Below are positions 27,030 to 34,586 of a stretch of 64,000 bases of DNA, piece after piece. Origin of the DNA: an uncultured Oscillospiraceae bacterium (GTDB taxonomy: Bacteria > Bacillota > Clostridia > Oscillospirales > Oscillospiraceae); contig CALWWW010000001.1 of NCBI GenBank assembly GCA_944385365.1, forward strand, positions 1-64,000. Direction: 5' to 3'. Position 1 is the first letter of the stretch; every line of letters starts with the position of its first letter. The translations under genes were made by a program, and so were the position numbers. A model generated the notes under the pieces. It was not told the origin of the DNA. It did not search any database and was given only the letters and a program-made list of their open reading frames with translations.

Positions 27030-27382
27030 TTTTCCTGTTCCCCCATCATCGTCAGCAAGGTTTCTTTCAGTTTTTCGTTGAAGGGGGATTTCGGGTCGAA
27101 GCACATTTCAATAAACTTCTTCATTTCGTCCCCGCTGATGTTCATTTTCGGCTTGCACTCATATAGTTTGCCCTGCGGCTGGTCTGTTCGGCAACACAGG
27201 TAATCCATTGACACGTCAAAATAGTCAGCCCACCAAATCAGCAGATTGACTGATGGCGCTTTTTTCCCGGTTTCCGTTTTGGCAATCGTCGCTTGATTGC
27301 TGCCACACAATTTTGCTATATCCGCTTGCGATAGGCGGCTTGCCTCTCGGAGTTCTTTCATTCTCTGGCCGATGCTATCCAT
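27026..27382 (-). CDS. XRE-family repressor of the mobile element
   Basis: This 118-residue protein has an N-terminal HTH_3 domain (LREASRLSQADIAKLCGSNQATIAKTETGKKAP) and a C-terminal helical tail. ATG 27382 follows AAAGGGG at 9 nt. An in-frame ATG at 27409 overlaps the -10 element and is rejected. The stop overlaps the recombinase start (ATGA), so the pair form one operon. It probably represses its own promoter through the adjacent CAATTCTA/TAGAATTG repeat and so controls excision; that is inference. Confidence 0.85.
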   Translation of the reverse strand: MDSIGQRMKELREASRLSQADIAKLCGSNQATIAKTETGKKAPSVNLLIWWADYFDVSMDYLCCRTDQPQGKLYECKPKMNISGDEMKKFIEMCFDPKSPFNEKLKETLLTMMGEQEK

Positions 27383-27407
27383 ATACAATCGCCCCTTTCT
27401 GCCTTCC

Positions 27408-27452
27408 ATTATACATCAAATCGACATTGTTGTCAATTCTAAAATAGAATTG
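27408..27452 (-). promoter_or_regulatory. Promoter and operator of the XRE-recombinase operon
   Basis: TTGACA (27431-27436) and TATAAT (27408-27413) on the minus strand are 17 bp apart. CAATTCTA-AAA-TAGAATTG (27434-27452) is a perfect 8-bp inverted repeat that overlaps the -35 element, a natural repressor site. Confidence 0.75.
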
Positions 27453-27672
27453 AATAAGATTCAAAAACCTATGCCCGCAGGCATGAGAGCGACGGATTAT
27501 CCCAGCGGGATAATCCATGGAGCGTACCAACCTCTGACCCCGCCTTGCTGCGGATCCCGTCGCGCACCCCGGCCCCGTCCGTGGCGGGCCACCCACGCCC
27601 GACAACCAGCACCGCCACCCTCTGAACAACAAAAAAAGCGGCCTCCGAACAGGTAAAGTCCGAAAAAACCGC

Positions 27673-27701
27673 TTGCGCGCTGTCAAAAATTGCAGTACAA
27701 T
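27673..27701 (+). promoter_or_regulatory. Possible promoter reading towards the SLH cargo gene
   Basis: TTGCGC (27673-27678), 17 bp, TACAAT (27696-27701). The region 27453-28015 has no supported gene. It holds a hairpin at 27724-27753 (GGACGTG...CACGTCC) and a terminator-like hairpin before the SLH start, so the leader would be about 310 nt. Confidence 0.4.
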
Positions 27702-27873
27702 ACAAGCAAGGCGAATAATAAGGGCAGGACGTGAGGTGCTGGAACACCCCACGTCCCTATGCAGGTGAACCAACCACCCACACAGCAGAATTTCTGCGCC
27801 ACGCTCATTATACCGGGATTTTTCTCTTTTTACAAGGGGATTTCTCCCGTAATGGGCTTGTGTGCTGGATTAA

Positions 27874-27907
27874 GGCTGTGCAGGGTAATTTCCTGCACGG
27901 CCTTTTT
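27874..27907 (+). terminator. Terminator or attenuator in the leader of the SLH cargo gene
   Basis: GGCTGTGCAGG pairs with CCTGCACGGCC (11 bp including one G-U), loop of 7 nt, then TTTTT (27903-27907). It lies 109 bp before the SLH start. It could end a small RNA or attenuate the gene. Confidence 0.55.
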
Positions 27908-28015
27908 GTTCGCCCCGCAGGAAACGCCCACGGGGGCCGGGAATGCCCCGCCCCCACGGGCCGCCCTGTCCGGGGAGACACGGCACACAAATTGATATAG
28001 GAGGAGAGATTACCC

Positions 28016-29239
28016 ATGAAAAGATACCGGCGTTTTTGGGGCGCTCTGCTGGCCGCTGTCATGCTGGTCAGCACCGTCCCGGCCGCTCATGCGGCAGCTA
28101 CCGGCGAAAGCCTGAACCTCGAAACCTGCATCGGTGCCGAGTTCGACGAGAGCGTCTACGATGCCGTGGGACACATCAGCGATGCCAAGAACGGCAAGTT
28201 TGACTGGCCGTCCAGCGGAACCGTCCTGCTTAAAGCCGCAGGCACCAACTGGTCTGTCTCGAAGTGCAAGGACATCACAATCCCTGCCGGACTTGTCGTC
28301 GACATCTACCAGTACCACGCAAATGACGACAGGGAGTATGTGTACGAACTGATTGGTCACTACGATACCACCGACGGCTCTGCATACACCATCGGCTCCA
28401 GTTCCAGCAACACCGGCACTTCCAGCAACTCTGGTTCGTCCAGCAATTCCAGCCGTCCCGGTAACTCCCTCAATGAAGATTGGGGCGAAGTCGAAAAGGT
28501 CTTCACTTCCGGCGTCAAGTCCGACACCTATGATGCCGCATACACCGATGTGCCTTCTGATATGTGGTGCTACGACGCAATTATGACTCTCACAGAAGGC
28601 GGCCTCTTGAACGGCTACGGCGGCGGCAAGTTCGGCCCCAATGATGCCCTGACCCGTGCACAGGTGGCATTCATCTACACCAGACTGATTGGCAACGAAG
28701 TCGAAGGCTCCGGCGACTCCCTCGGTTACAAGGCATATCAAGATAATGCCATTTCTGACCGTGCCTTTGCGGCAATGTGGCTTGCCGGTAACCTGACCCG
28801 TAAAGGCGGTAAGACCATTCTGACTGACTATGAACTCTCGCTCGTTGATGGTTCAGGTGGTCTCATTGCAAATCAAGTGGGCCAGACTGCCAGCATGTGG
28901 CAAGCCGTATATGACAATTGGCGTGCCAGTCTGGACGGTGGTAAAGACCCCAGCACCTATATCTCGTCTGTCGACGACCTGCCCGACGCTGCCGCAATCC
29001 ATCAGTGGATTGAGGAAAATTGGGAACTTGCCGGTAAAGTCATGCTTATCCAGGAAAGTAAAGATGTCATCGTCAAGGCGTGTGAAGACGCAATCTGCCG
29101 CATCTACAACCTCGGCATGATTGCCGGCACGGACGCTCAGGGCACCTTCAGCCCCTACGCACCGCTGACCCGTGGTCAGATGGCTACCATCCTGTGGAGA
29201 GCAGGTTGGATTGACGCTGGTTGCCTCAGTTACCGCTAA
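28016..29239 (+). CDS. SLH-domain secreted protein carried by the mobile element
   Basis: This 407-residue protein has a signal peptide (MKRYRRFWGALLAAVMLVSTVPAAHAA), an N-terminal domain of about 100 residues, a Ser/Asn/Gly linker (about 123-150), and S-layer homology motifs: YTDVPSDMWCYDAIMTLTEGGLLNG-like sequence with GGGKFGPNDALTRAQ (about 180-225), and a second copy near the C-terminus (NLGMIAGTDAQGTFSPYAPLTRGQMATIL). SLH domains bind secondary cell-wall polymers. AGGAGGAGAG precedes the ATG. It is the only apparent cargo; its benefit to the host is unknown. Confidence 0.88.
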   Translation: MKRYRRFWGALLAAVMLVSTVPAAHAAATGESLNLETCIGAEFDESVYDAVGHISDAKNGKFDWPSSGTVLLKAAGTNWSVSKCKDITIPAGLVVDIYQYHANDDREYVYELIGHYDTTDGSAYTIGSSSSNTGTSSNSGSSSNSSRPGNSLNEDWGEVEKVFTSGVKSDTYDAAYTDVPSDMWCYDAIMTLTEGGLLNGYGGGKFGPNDALTRAQVAFIYTRLIGNEVEGSGDSLGYKAYQDNAISDRAFAAMWLAGNLTRKGGKTILTDYELSLVDGSGGLIANQVGQTASMWQAVYDNWRASLDGGKDPSTYISSVDDLPDAAAIHQWIEENWELAGKVMLIQESKDVIVKACEDAICRIYNLGMIAGTDAQGTFSPYAPLTRGQMATILWRAGWIDAGCLSYR

Positions 29240-29253
29240 TCATCTGCCGCATC

Positions 29254-29286
29254 CCCCGCTCCGGTCTCCGGAGCGGGGATTTTTTT
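29254..29286 (+). terminator. Terminator after the SLH cargo gene
   Basis: CCCCGCTCCG/CGGAGCGGGG, 10-bp stem with 5-nt loop, then TTTTTTT. Confidence 0.85.
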
Positions 29287-29538
29287 GTTGTTATTTTCCA
29301 CAAAAATTCCCCTTTGGCGGCGGTCGAAAGCCACCTTGTCCCGCCTCGTCATCCAGCGCACCATCCGCACGCCCTAAAATGGGAATTTTAGGAATTTTCT
29401 GAAACATACGATAAATCGCCACTTTTGGAAATCGCTATTTTGCAATAGCATAAATCAGGCTTTTTTAAGGCATTTTTATTTCTAATTTATCACTATAAAA
29501 AGTTACGAAAAATTGACGAACGAACGAAATAGCGGCAC

Positions 29539-29567
29539 TTTACATCGGAAAATGTTTATGATACGAT
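29539..29567 (+). promoter_or_regulatory. Promoter of the mobilization gene run
   Basis: TTTACA (29539-29544), 17 bp, TACGAT (29562-29567), 25 bp before ATG 29592. The AT-rich stretch 29287-29538 contains no gene; CCTAAAATGGGAATTTTAGG at about 29374 is a perfect 8-bp hairpin. Confidence 0.55.
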
Positions 29568-29591
29568 ACAGAGCGAAAGGAGGAAAGGCCG

Positions 29592-29855
29592 ATGGAAAGC
29601 TCTATGATACCCGAGCGTACCGCCCGCACCCTGCGCGCTATACGGCAGACCGCCTATAATGTTTTGACCGGCAGGACTACCGCCACAAATGCACCTGTAT
29701 TTGATGAGCGAAACAGTATCTACCATTGGCGGACGCTGTGGGGGATGATTTGGGCCATGACATACGAGGGATTGGGCGAGGACTTGCCAGACCCACCCCC
29801 GTGGCCCAAAGATGACAATGAAATTTTGACAGAAAGGGGGGAATTATCATGCTAA
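29592..29855 (+). CDS. Small conserved-looking element protein, function unknown
   Basis: This 87-residue protein begins MESSMIPERTARTLRAIRQTAYNVL and is rich in Trp and Pro in the second half (YHWRTLWGMIWAM, PDPPPWP). AAAGGAGGAAAGG precedes ATG 29592. It overlaps the next gene by 7 nt. I do not recognise the family. It lies at the head of the mobilization run, where transfer accessory or regulatory proteins are usual. Confidence 0.6.
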   Translation: MESSMIPERTARTLRAIRQTAYNVLTGRTTATNAPVFDERNSIYHWRTLWGMIWAMTYEGLGEDLPDPPPWPKDDNEILTERGELSC

Positions 29856-30247
29856 ATGTAACACCGTATATCCATACTGTCATTGACTGGGACAGCGTGG
29901 CCCGCGATTGGGGCAACAGCTTTACCTTTGTTAGCCAGTCCCCGTATAGGGGCAAGCCCGAAGCTGGTCTTGCGGCTGGAGCAACGGTAACTTTGCAGAT
30001 TAACAACGACACGCACGACCACGGCGTTGACAAATCTGGCCGCAAGCGGGACAACAATGCACTTGAAACCTTTATGGCTACCGTCATAGGCTGTAATTAT
30101 CCGTTGCCCTTCGTCAAGGGGGACAAGGTGACGCTGGGCGGCTTCCTGCCCAATGCAAGTTACTATATCAACTATTCGTTGATTCTGCGCTTTTCGTCTA
30201 TTGAAAAGGCGCAACAGTCCGCACCGGGCGCAGGGCCCAAGGGATGA
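29849..30247 (+). CDS. Element protein upstream of the coupling protein, function unknown
   Basis: This 132-residue protein (MLNVTPYIHTVIDWDSVARDWGNSF...) is predicted soluble and beta-rich, without a recognised domain. AAAGGGGGG precedes the ATG. It overlaps the upstream gene by 7 nt and the FtsK-like gene by 4 nt (ATGA), so it is translated with them. I recall similar proteins next to TcpA-like genes in Clostridia elements, which suggests a role in DNA processing or transfer. Confidence 0.65.
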   Translation: MLNVTPYIHTVIDWDSVARDWGNSFTFVSQSPYRGKPEAGLAAGATVTLQINNDTHDHGVDKSGRKRDNNALETFMATVIGCNYPLPFVKGDKVTLGGFLPNASYYINYSLILRFSSIEKAQQSAPGAGPKG

Positions 30248-31602
30248 AACGACGCGACACCCGAAGCCGGTATGTGATAATCTGGCTTGCCGCCATGCTG
30301 TCAACGGGGCTTGCAGGCTGGCTCCTGCGGGGGCCGGTCAGCACCGCTCTTGCTGGCTGGGGTGTGGCCCATGTCTGCGCTCGGCTCGGCCTGCTTTGCT
30401 TCCTGCTGGCGTCTGCCCTGCTGGTCGGGGGCGCGGTGTGGTGGGCTGTTGCCCATCACCTGCGCCGGGGCGTAAAATACGCCCTGCGCCACTGGCAGTT
30501 GTGCCGGAGTATTGAGCGGGCCTTGCTGGAGGCGGGATATGGTGTCCCGATAGGGGAGCAGTATTACCGCTTGCCCTGCGTCAAGATACGCTTTGATGAC
30601 TGCACCTTTACCGCTGGGCTGGTGGAAGTCCAAAACCACATTAAATCTGATTCCAGCTTGGCGGCGGTCAATCTGTCCTCGGCCCTTGGCATGTATGTGG
30701 TGGACGCGCAGTATATCTCGGACGATAACAATTACTACTGCTACGAGATTTCAGACAGCCGTATTGACCGGCAATTACAGTTTGACAGCTATGCGGCGCT
30801 GGCCGACTACGCCCGCAAACATACGGATAAATATGGCCCGTACACATTATTTTGCGACGCACGAAACGAAGGCATCAAAATCCGCTCCCTGCTGCTTGTC
30901 GGCATCACCGGCTCGGGCAAGTCCTACGCCTTGATGGGGCTGATAGCACAACTCCGCAACTGGCCGATTGCTCCGATTGTCTACTACGCCGACCCCAAGG
31001 GCAGCGACATAGCGGTTTTGGGCGGCTCACTGGCCCCGGAGCGGACGGCGGATGATATTGGCGGTATCATTGATTTGCTGCGGCAGTTTTATGATTGCAT
31101 GATGAGGCGGAAAGAGGAAATGCAGGTCAAGTTAAGCGGCAGACTCGGCTCGGATTTTACGGATTTTCAGCTTCCAGCTTATATTTTTCTAATGGACGAG
31201 TATGCCGCATTTCAAGCCTCAATTAGCCGGGATAAAAAGCGCCGTGACGAGGTGGAAGAACTCATGCGTAGTATAGTCTTGATGGGGCGGCAACTTGGCT
31301 TTTTCGTTTGGATTGCCATGCAAAAGTCCGACTCCGGCGATATTCCCACGGCTATCCGTGACAATTTACCACTCAAAATCTGCCTTGGCAACGCCCCGGC
31401 AACTACGCTGTTGACGATTTTTGGCCGCTCGGCAGACCTGCCATCCCGGCATTGGAACAAAGGGCAGGGGCTGATTTTTTGCGACGGCATCACCGCCGCG
31501 CCTCGACCTGTGTCGTTTCCTACACTTGCTTTTGATATTTTCGCGGAGTTGACTCAACACGATAATCTTCAATCCGAGGGCGTAAACCCGGAACCCCCGT
31601 GA
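30244..31602 (+). CDS. FtsK/SpoIIIE-type DNA translocase (TcpA-like coupling protein)
   Basis: This 452-residue protein has two N-terminal membrane helices (about 10-30, 38-62), a middle domain, then the ATPase with Walker A GITGSGKS (about 222-229) and Walker B IFLMDEYAA (about 315-323). GRQLGFFVWIAMQKSD is the following conserved strand. In Gram-positive mobile elements such proteins bring the relaxase-DNA complex to the mating pore. It ends at a large stem-loop that overlaps its stop codon. Confidence 0.88.
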   Translation: MKRRDTRSRYVIIWLAAMLSTGLAGWLLRGPVSTALAGWGVAHVCARLGLLCFLLASALLVGGAVWWAVAHHLRRGVKYALRHWQLCRSIERALLEAGYGVPIGEQYYRLPCVKIRFDDCTFTAGLVEVQNHIKSDSSLAAVNLSSALGMYVVDAQYISDDNNYYCYEISDSRIDRQLQFDSYAALADYARKHTDKYGPYTLFCDARNEGIKIRSLLLVGITGSGKSYALMGLIAQLRNWPIAPIVYYADPKGSDIAVLGGSLAPERTADDIGGIIDLLRQFYDCMMRRKEEMQVKLSGRLGSDFTDFQLPAYIFLMDEYAAFQASISRDKKRRDEVEELMRSIVLMGRQLGFFVWIAMQKSDSGDIPTAIRDNLPLKICLGNAPATTLLTIFGRSADLPSRHWNKGQGLIFCDGITAAPRPVSFPTLAFDIFAELTQHDNLQSEGVNPEPP

Positions 31603-31620
31603 TGTAATCACGGGGGTTCC
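31590..31620. other. Large stem-loop before the relaxase gene, candidate origin or oriT
   Basis: GGAACCCCCGTGAT/ATCACGGGGGTTCC, a perfect 14-bp stem with a 3-nt loop, spans the stop of the coupling protein and ends 33 bp before the relaxase gene. No T tract follows. Origins of rolling-circle Rep proteins and oriT sites often contain such hairpins, but a terminator or RNA stability element is also possible. Confidence 0.45.
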
Positions 31621-31652
31621 ACACCTAAAAGCCGAAAAAGGGGGTGGTACAA

Positions 31653-32870
31653 ATGCCCTCACTATCCGTAGGAGTAGATGAGTTTACCCTTATTCTGCAA
31701 CCAATCGACAAGGTTAAAATTACAGAATGGCCCGAGGTTGCAGAGCAGATAATCACAACATTTCTTTGTAAATCAAAACTCGCTGAATTTTTTGGAGAGA
31801 TGGAACGAGCCGAAAAGGTACAGGCGGGATATACTTCCGGGCTTACCTATACAAATAGGCCGTGGTATCTGGTAATCAGTTGGAACGAGGATATGCCCAC
31901 GATGGGGATATGTGTACGCTATTCCGCTCACGCATACGCCACATATAAGCAAGAGTTCAAAAAGAGGTTTCAATCCGATATAAATATCGCTGTATTCCTC
32001 GATATGGTGCAGGATGGTGCATATACCACACGTCTATCACGCATTGACCTGACAGCAGACTATTTTGACTATTCGGATGAATTACTTCCGGGCAGACAGC
32101 TTTCCCCGGATTTGATTTATGAACGGTTGAAAGATGGCTCCTATGTAGTGAAAAACCGAAATGACCGGCAATCTGTCCGAAATATGTCGGCTATCGACAA
32201 GGACGGGACCTACGAGACCTTTTACATCGGGTCAAGGGCAGGTAAATCCAATGGATTTTTAAGGTGTTACGACAAAAAGCAGGAACAAATTAAAACAATG
32301 GGCTACCGTTATGACGAGGCGCTACAATATAAAAGCTGGGTGCGGTTTGAAGCGTCTTTTCTCCATGACTATGCGCACCAGATAACAAGCGAATTGTTGA
32401 GAAACAGCAAAACAACTCAGGATTTGCAAAAACTGATTGCAAAATATATCAGCGATAGATACCGCTTTATTGATACATCCACGGGTGAAGTGACCGCATT
32501 TTCAGATGACTTAATTGGGATTGCTGTCGGGACAAATGCCGCTGCGTTGATCGCAACAAGCCCACGGGACAATACACTACGTCAGTCCATTGAGCATCTG
32601 CGCTCTGGGTCTGGATTGTACCCCACAATGTATAAGGCATACAGTATTTGGGGCGACGGTGCAGATAGACAGCTTATCGAGTATCTGTATGACGATTATA
32701 TATATGACTTTAAGCTAAGATTGCTGACAGGCAAAGAAGAATATAAAATGCGTGAAATGCGGCTCTGGCTCCAAAAGCACGGGGCGGAAACCGCTAAATA
32801 TCCGCTGGAAAGTTATCTTGAACGCTCTAAACATGAGGACATTAGTACTTTAGAACAATATGAAGATTAG
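31653..32870 (+). CDS. Rep_trans/MobT-like replication initiator or relaxase
   Basis: This 405-residue protein resembles the Rep_trans family (rolling-circle initiators and Tn916 Orf20/MobT). The N-terminus VGVDEFTLILQP, TRLSRIDLTADYFD (acidic metal site), and TFYIGSRAGKSNGFLRCYDKKQEQ with the conserved G-S-R and Y-D-K residues are typical; the catalytic Tyr is probably in this region. AAAGGGGGTGG precedes ATG 31653. Its base composition is distinctly more AT-rich than the chromosome. It should nick the element to start transfer or replication. Confidence 0.85.
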   Translation: MPSLSVGVDEFTLILQPIDKVKITEWPEVAEQIITTFLCKSKLAEFFGEMERAEKVQAGYTSGLTYTNRPWYLVISWNEDMPTMGICVRYSAHAYATYKQEFKKRFQSDINIAVFLDMVQDGAYTTRLSRIDLTADYFDYSDELLPGRQLSPDLIYERLKDGSYVVKNRNDRQSVRNMSAIDKDGTYETFYIGSRAGKSNGFLRCYDKKQEQIKTMGYRYDEALQYKSWVRFEASFLHDYAHQITSELLRNSKTTQDLQKLIAKYISDRYRFIDTSTGEVTAFSDDLIGIAVGTNAAALIATSPRDNTLRQSIEHLRSGSGLYPTMYKAYSIWGDGADRQLIEYLYDDYIYDFKLRLLTGKEEYKMREMRLWLQKHGAETAKYPLESYLERSKHEDISTLEQYED

Positions 32871-32882
32871 AGGTGACAAGTT

Positions 32883-33251
32883 ATGTATCGAAAGCAACTC
32901 CCGTTTGAGTATTTGGGAAAAACAACTATGGTTGTGCTCCATGTCGGGCATTATGAACCGAGTGGGCGGTTATCAATCGAATTACTGCAAGAAGGTCTAT
33001 ACGGACTTGAACCGATTGCAAGGATGACTGTCAATCTGCCGGTTACTGCGCCCCTGGAAGCAAATGAAGCCTTTATTGATAATGCCCTTGTCGGTGACGA
33101 TGTTCTGCGGTTTATCGAAGATAATTCGCTGGGTAAGGAATTGACTGTACCTTATGAAAACTATAAAGCAGTGGCGTTTAACATGGATAAACTCTATGAG
33201 TATGACCCAGACGGTGCGACTGCCTTTATGTTGCGTCAATTCCGCCTTTGA
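32883..33251 (+). CDS. DUF4313-like element protein
   Basis: This 122-residue protein (MYRKQLPFEYLGKTTMVVLHVGHYEPSGRLSIELL...) resembles DUF4313 proteins of Clostridia conjugative elements: TMTV-type strand with LPV and a final YEYDPDGATAFMLRQF. AGAGGTGACAAG precedes ATG 32883, 10 bp after the relaxase stop. The role of the family is unknown. Confidence 0.7.
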   Translation: MYRKQLPFEYLGKTTMVVLHVGHYEPSGRLSIELLQEGLYGLEPIARMTVNLPVTAPLEANEAFIDNALVGDDVLRFIEDNSLGKELTVPYENYKAVAFNMDKLYEYDPDGATAFMLRQFRL

Positions 33252-33283
33252 TACCTTTGTACCCAGAAAGACGGTGATGACCT

Positions 33284-33463
33284 ATGAATGAGTATCGCAG
33301 CCCCAATATGGCCGGAGAACTGGAAGAAACAGTAATTCCCGATTTTGAAATCGAATCGCTGGCTCGTTGCCTGCTCCCGAAAATTCAAGCGTACTTTGAA
33401 AGCCCGGAAGGGCAAGCGGCTTTTGCTGAATGGAAGAAGCAGCAAAATAGCGACGATACATAA
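33284..33463 (+). CDS. 59-residue element protein
   Basis: ATG 33284 opens MNEYRSPNMAGELEETVIPDF, ending in KQQNSDDT at TAA 33461-33463. It is acidic and predicted helical. The SD is weak (GGTGATG). It follows the DUF4313 gene by 32 bp and is last in the run. I recall similar short proteins in conjugative elements; the function is unknown. Confidence 0.6.
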   Translation: MNEYRSPNMAGELEETVIPDFEIESLARCLLPKIQAYFESPEGQAAFAEWKKQQNSDDT

Positions 33464-33468
33464 AAAAC

Positions 33469-33504
33469 GGCCCTTATCTGTTGTAGCAGATAAAGGGCCA
33501 TTTA
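33469..33504. terminator. Hairpin at the end of the element gene run
   Basis: GGCCCTTATCTG pairs with CAGATAAAGGGCC (one bulged A), flanked by A-rich and T-rich sequence on the two sides. Confidence 0.65.
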
Positions 33505-33538
33505 AGGTTATATCGCCATGTCTTTGAGATAAACAACA

Positions 33539-33576
33539 AATCCGAACCCGTCCCCGATGGGGAACAAGTTCGGATT
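33539..33576 (-). terminator. Present terminator of ssrA, supplied by the element
   Basis: AATCCGAAC/GTTCGGATT with an inner TCCCC/GGGGA stem, followed on the minus strand by TGTTGTTT. In the circular element this sequence would encode the recombinase C-terminal tail. Confidence 0.6.
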
Positions 33577-33583
33577 ATGTTGC

Positions 33584-33592
33584 TTTGGTGGA
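33584..33592 (-). repeat. Attachment-site direct repeat, ssrA side
   Basis: TCCACCAAA on the minus strand, covering the tmRNA 3' end (CCA at 33586-33588) plus two bases. Confidence 0.7.
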
Positions 33593-33932
33593 GGCGGCGG
33601 GAGTCGAACCCGCGTCCGAAAGCAGCTTGACAGGAATCTCTCCGAGCGCAGTCCGTTCTTTACATTCCCTCACCGTAACGGGAATGGACACCCTTTACGG
33701 ATCAGTAGCTTCATCATGCATGGTGCGGGCAAAGCTTACCGCACGCACGTGCACCGCTCATCGACGCTCCAGCCCGGCTCGCGGTCCTTCCGGGGGGAAC
33801 GGGCGCCTAATTAGGCAGCCAAGGCAACTTTATTGTTGTCAGTTAAGTTTAAAAATTGCCCGTTTTATAGAGGCCAGGCGCCTCTGCTCGCTATTCCAGC
33901 CTCACCACCCCCGTCGAAACCGGTACGCCCCC
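33586..33932 (-). ncRNA. ssrA: Transfer-messenger RNA
   Basis: 347 nt on the minus strand. The 5' end GGGGGCG pairs with CGCCTCC before ACCA at the 3' end. The tRNA-like domain has GGTTTCGACGGGG near the 5' end and the T arm GGGTTCGACTCCC. The tag frame reads DNNKVALAA then TAA (33811-33840); the resume codon just before it is uncertain. It rescues stalled ribosomes together with SmpB, whose gene is 650 bp away. The CCA end is the integration site of the mobile element and is intact. Confidence 0.96.
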
Positions 33933-33997
33933 ATATGGTGCCTGCCGCGGTTTACCCGCGGCAGGGGTGATCTGCCATTACTCTGGCAGGATACTAT

Positions 33998-34025
33998 ATT
34001 ATATCGCATTTCCGGCCGTTGTCAA
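33998..34025 (-). promoter_or_regulatory. ssrA promoter
   Basis: TTGACA (34020-34025) and TATAAT (33998-34003), 16 bp apart. The precursor leader of about 60 nt contains a perfect 10-bp hairpin (33941-33965) 8 nt from the mature 5' end. Confidence 0.8.
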
Positions 34026-34044
34026 CCGGAAACCATGCCCATTT

Positions 34045-34584
34045 TCAGAAGCGGCCGTAGGGGTCCTTCAGCTTCTCGGGGGGCATGTAGGTCTTGCCCT
34101 GGGTATCCACGGTGATGGACTTGATCTTCTGCTCCTCCTGGGGCCGGTCGGCGCCGTCGGTCTTCACCGCCGCGATGGCGTCCACCACGTCCATGCCCTC
34201 GATCACCTGACCGAAGGCGGCGTACTGGCCGTCCAGGAACTCGCCGTCGGCATGCATGATGAAGAACTGGCTGCCGCCGGAGTTGGGAGACTGGGCACGG
34301 GCCATGGAAACCACGCCCCGCTTATGGGACACGTTGTTGTCCACGCCGTTGAGCTTGAATTCGCCCTTGATGCAGTAGCCGGGGCCGCCCATGCCGGTAC
34401 CCTCGGGGCAGCCGCCCTGAATCATAAAGCCGGAGATGACGCGATGGAAGATCAGGCCGTCATAAAAACCGGACTGGGCCAGGGTGACAAAGTTGCGGAC
34501 CGACTGGGGGGCCACATCGGGGAACAGTTCCATGACGATCTTGCCGCCGTTCTCCATTTCAATGGTTGCAATGGGATTTGCCAT
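34045..34584 (-). CDS. Cyclophilin-type peptidyl-prolyl cis-trans isomerase
   Basis: This 179-residue protein is a single cyclophilin domain with no signal peptide, so it is cytoplasmic. Motifs include NFVTLAQSGFYDGLIFHRVISGFMIQGG, SGGSQFFIMHAD and AFGQVIEGMDVVD (the FHRV and QFFI residues of the active site are present). It catalyses proline isomerisation in protein folding. AAAGGAA precedes ATG 34584. It starts 2 bp after smpB, so they form an operon. Confidence 0.95.
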   Translation of the reverse strand: MANPIATIEMENGGKIVMELFPDVAPQSVRNFVTLAQSGFYDGLIFHRVISGFMIQGGCPEGTGMGGPGYCIKGEFKLNGVDNNVSHKRGVVSMARAQSPNSGGSQFFIMHADGEFLDGQYAAFGQVIEGMDVVDAIAAVKTDGADRPQEEQKIKSITVDTQGKTYMPPEKLKDPYGRF

Positions 34585-34586
34585 AC

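Larger units (their letters stand above)
25564..33592. mobile_element. 8.0-kb integrative mobilizable element inserted at the 3' end of ssrA
   Basis: The element is bounded by 9-bp direct repeats (TTTGGTGGA on plus, TCCACCAAA on minus) at 25564-25572 and 33584-33592, 8020 bp apart. One copy is the tmRNA acceptor end. Contents in order: serine recombinase and XRE repressor (minus), a leader region, an SLH-domain cargo protein, two small genes, an FtsK-like coupling protein, a strong stem-loop, a Rep/MobT-like relaxase and two small accessory genes (plus). No type IV secretion genes are present, so it would need a helper for transfer. The relaxase part is more AT-rich than the chromosome. Family knowledge supports the gene set; exact ends are inferred from the repeat. 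Confidence 0.82.

Noticed and set aside
27375..27773. Minus-strand frames of 92-132 residues upstream of the XRE gene
   Set aside because: They overlap the XRE promoter and show no SD or family pattern.
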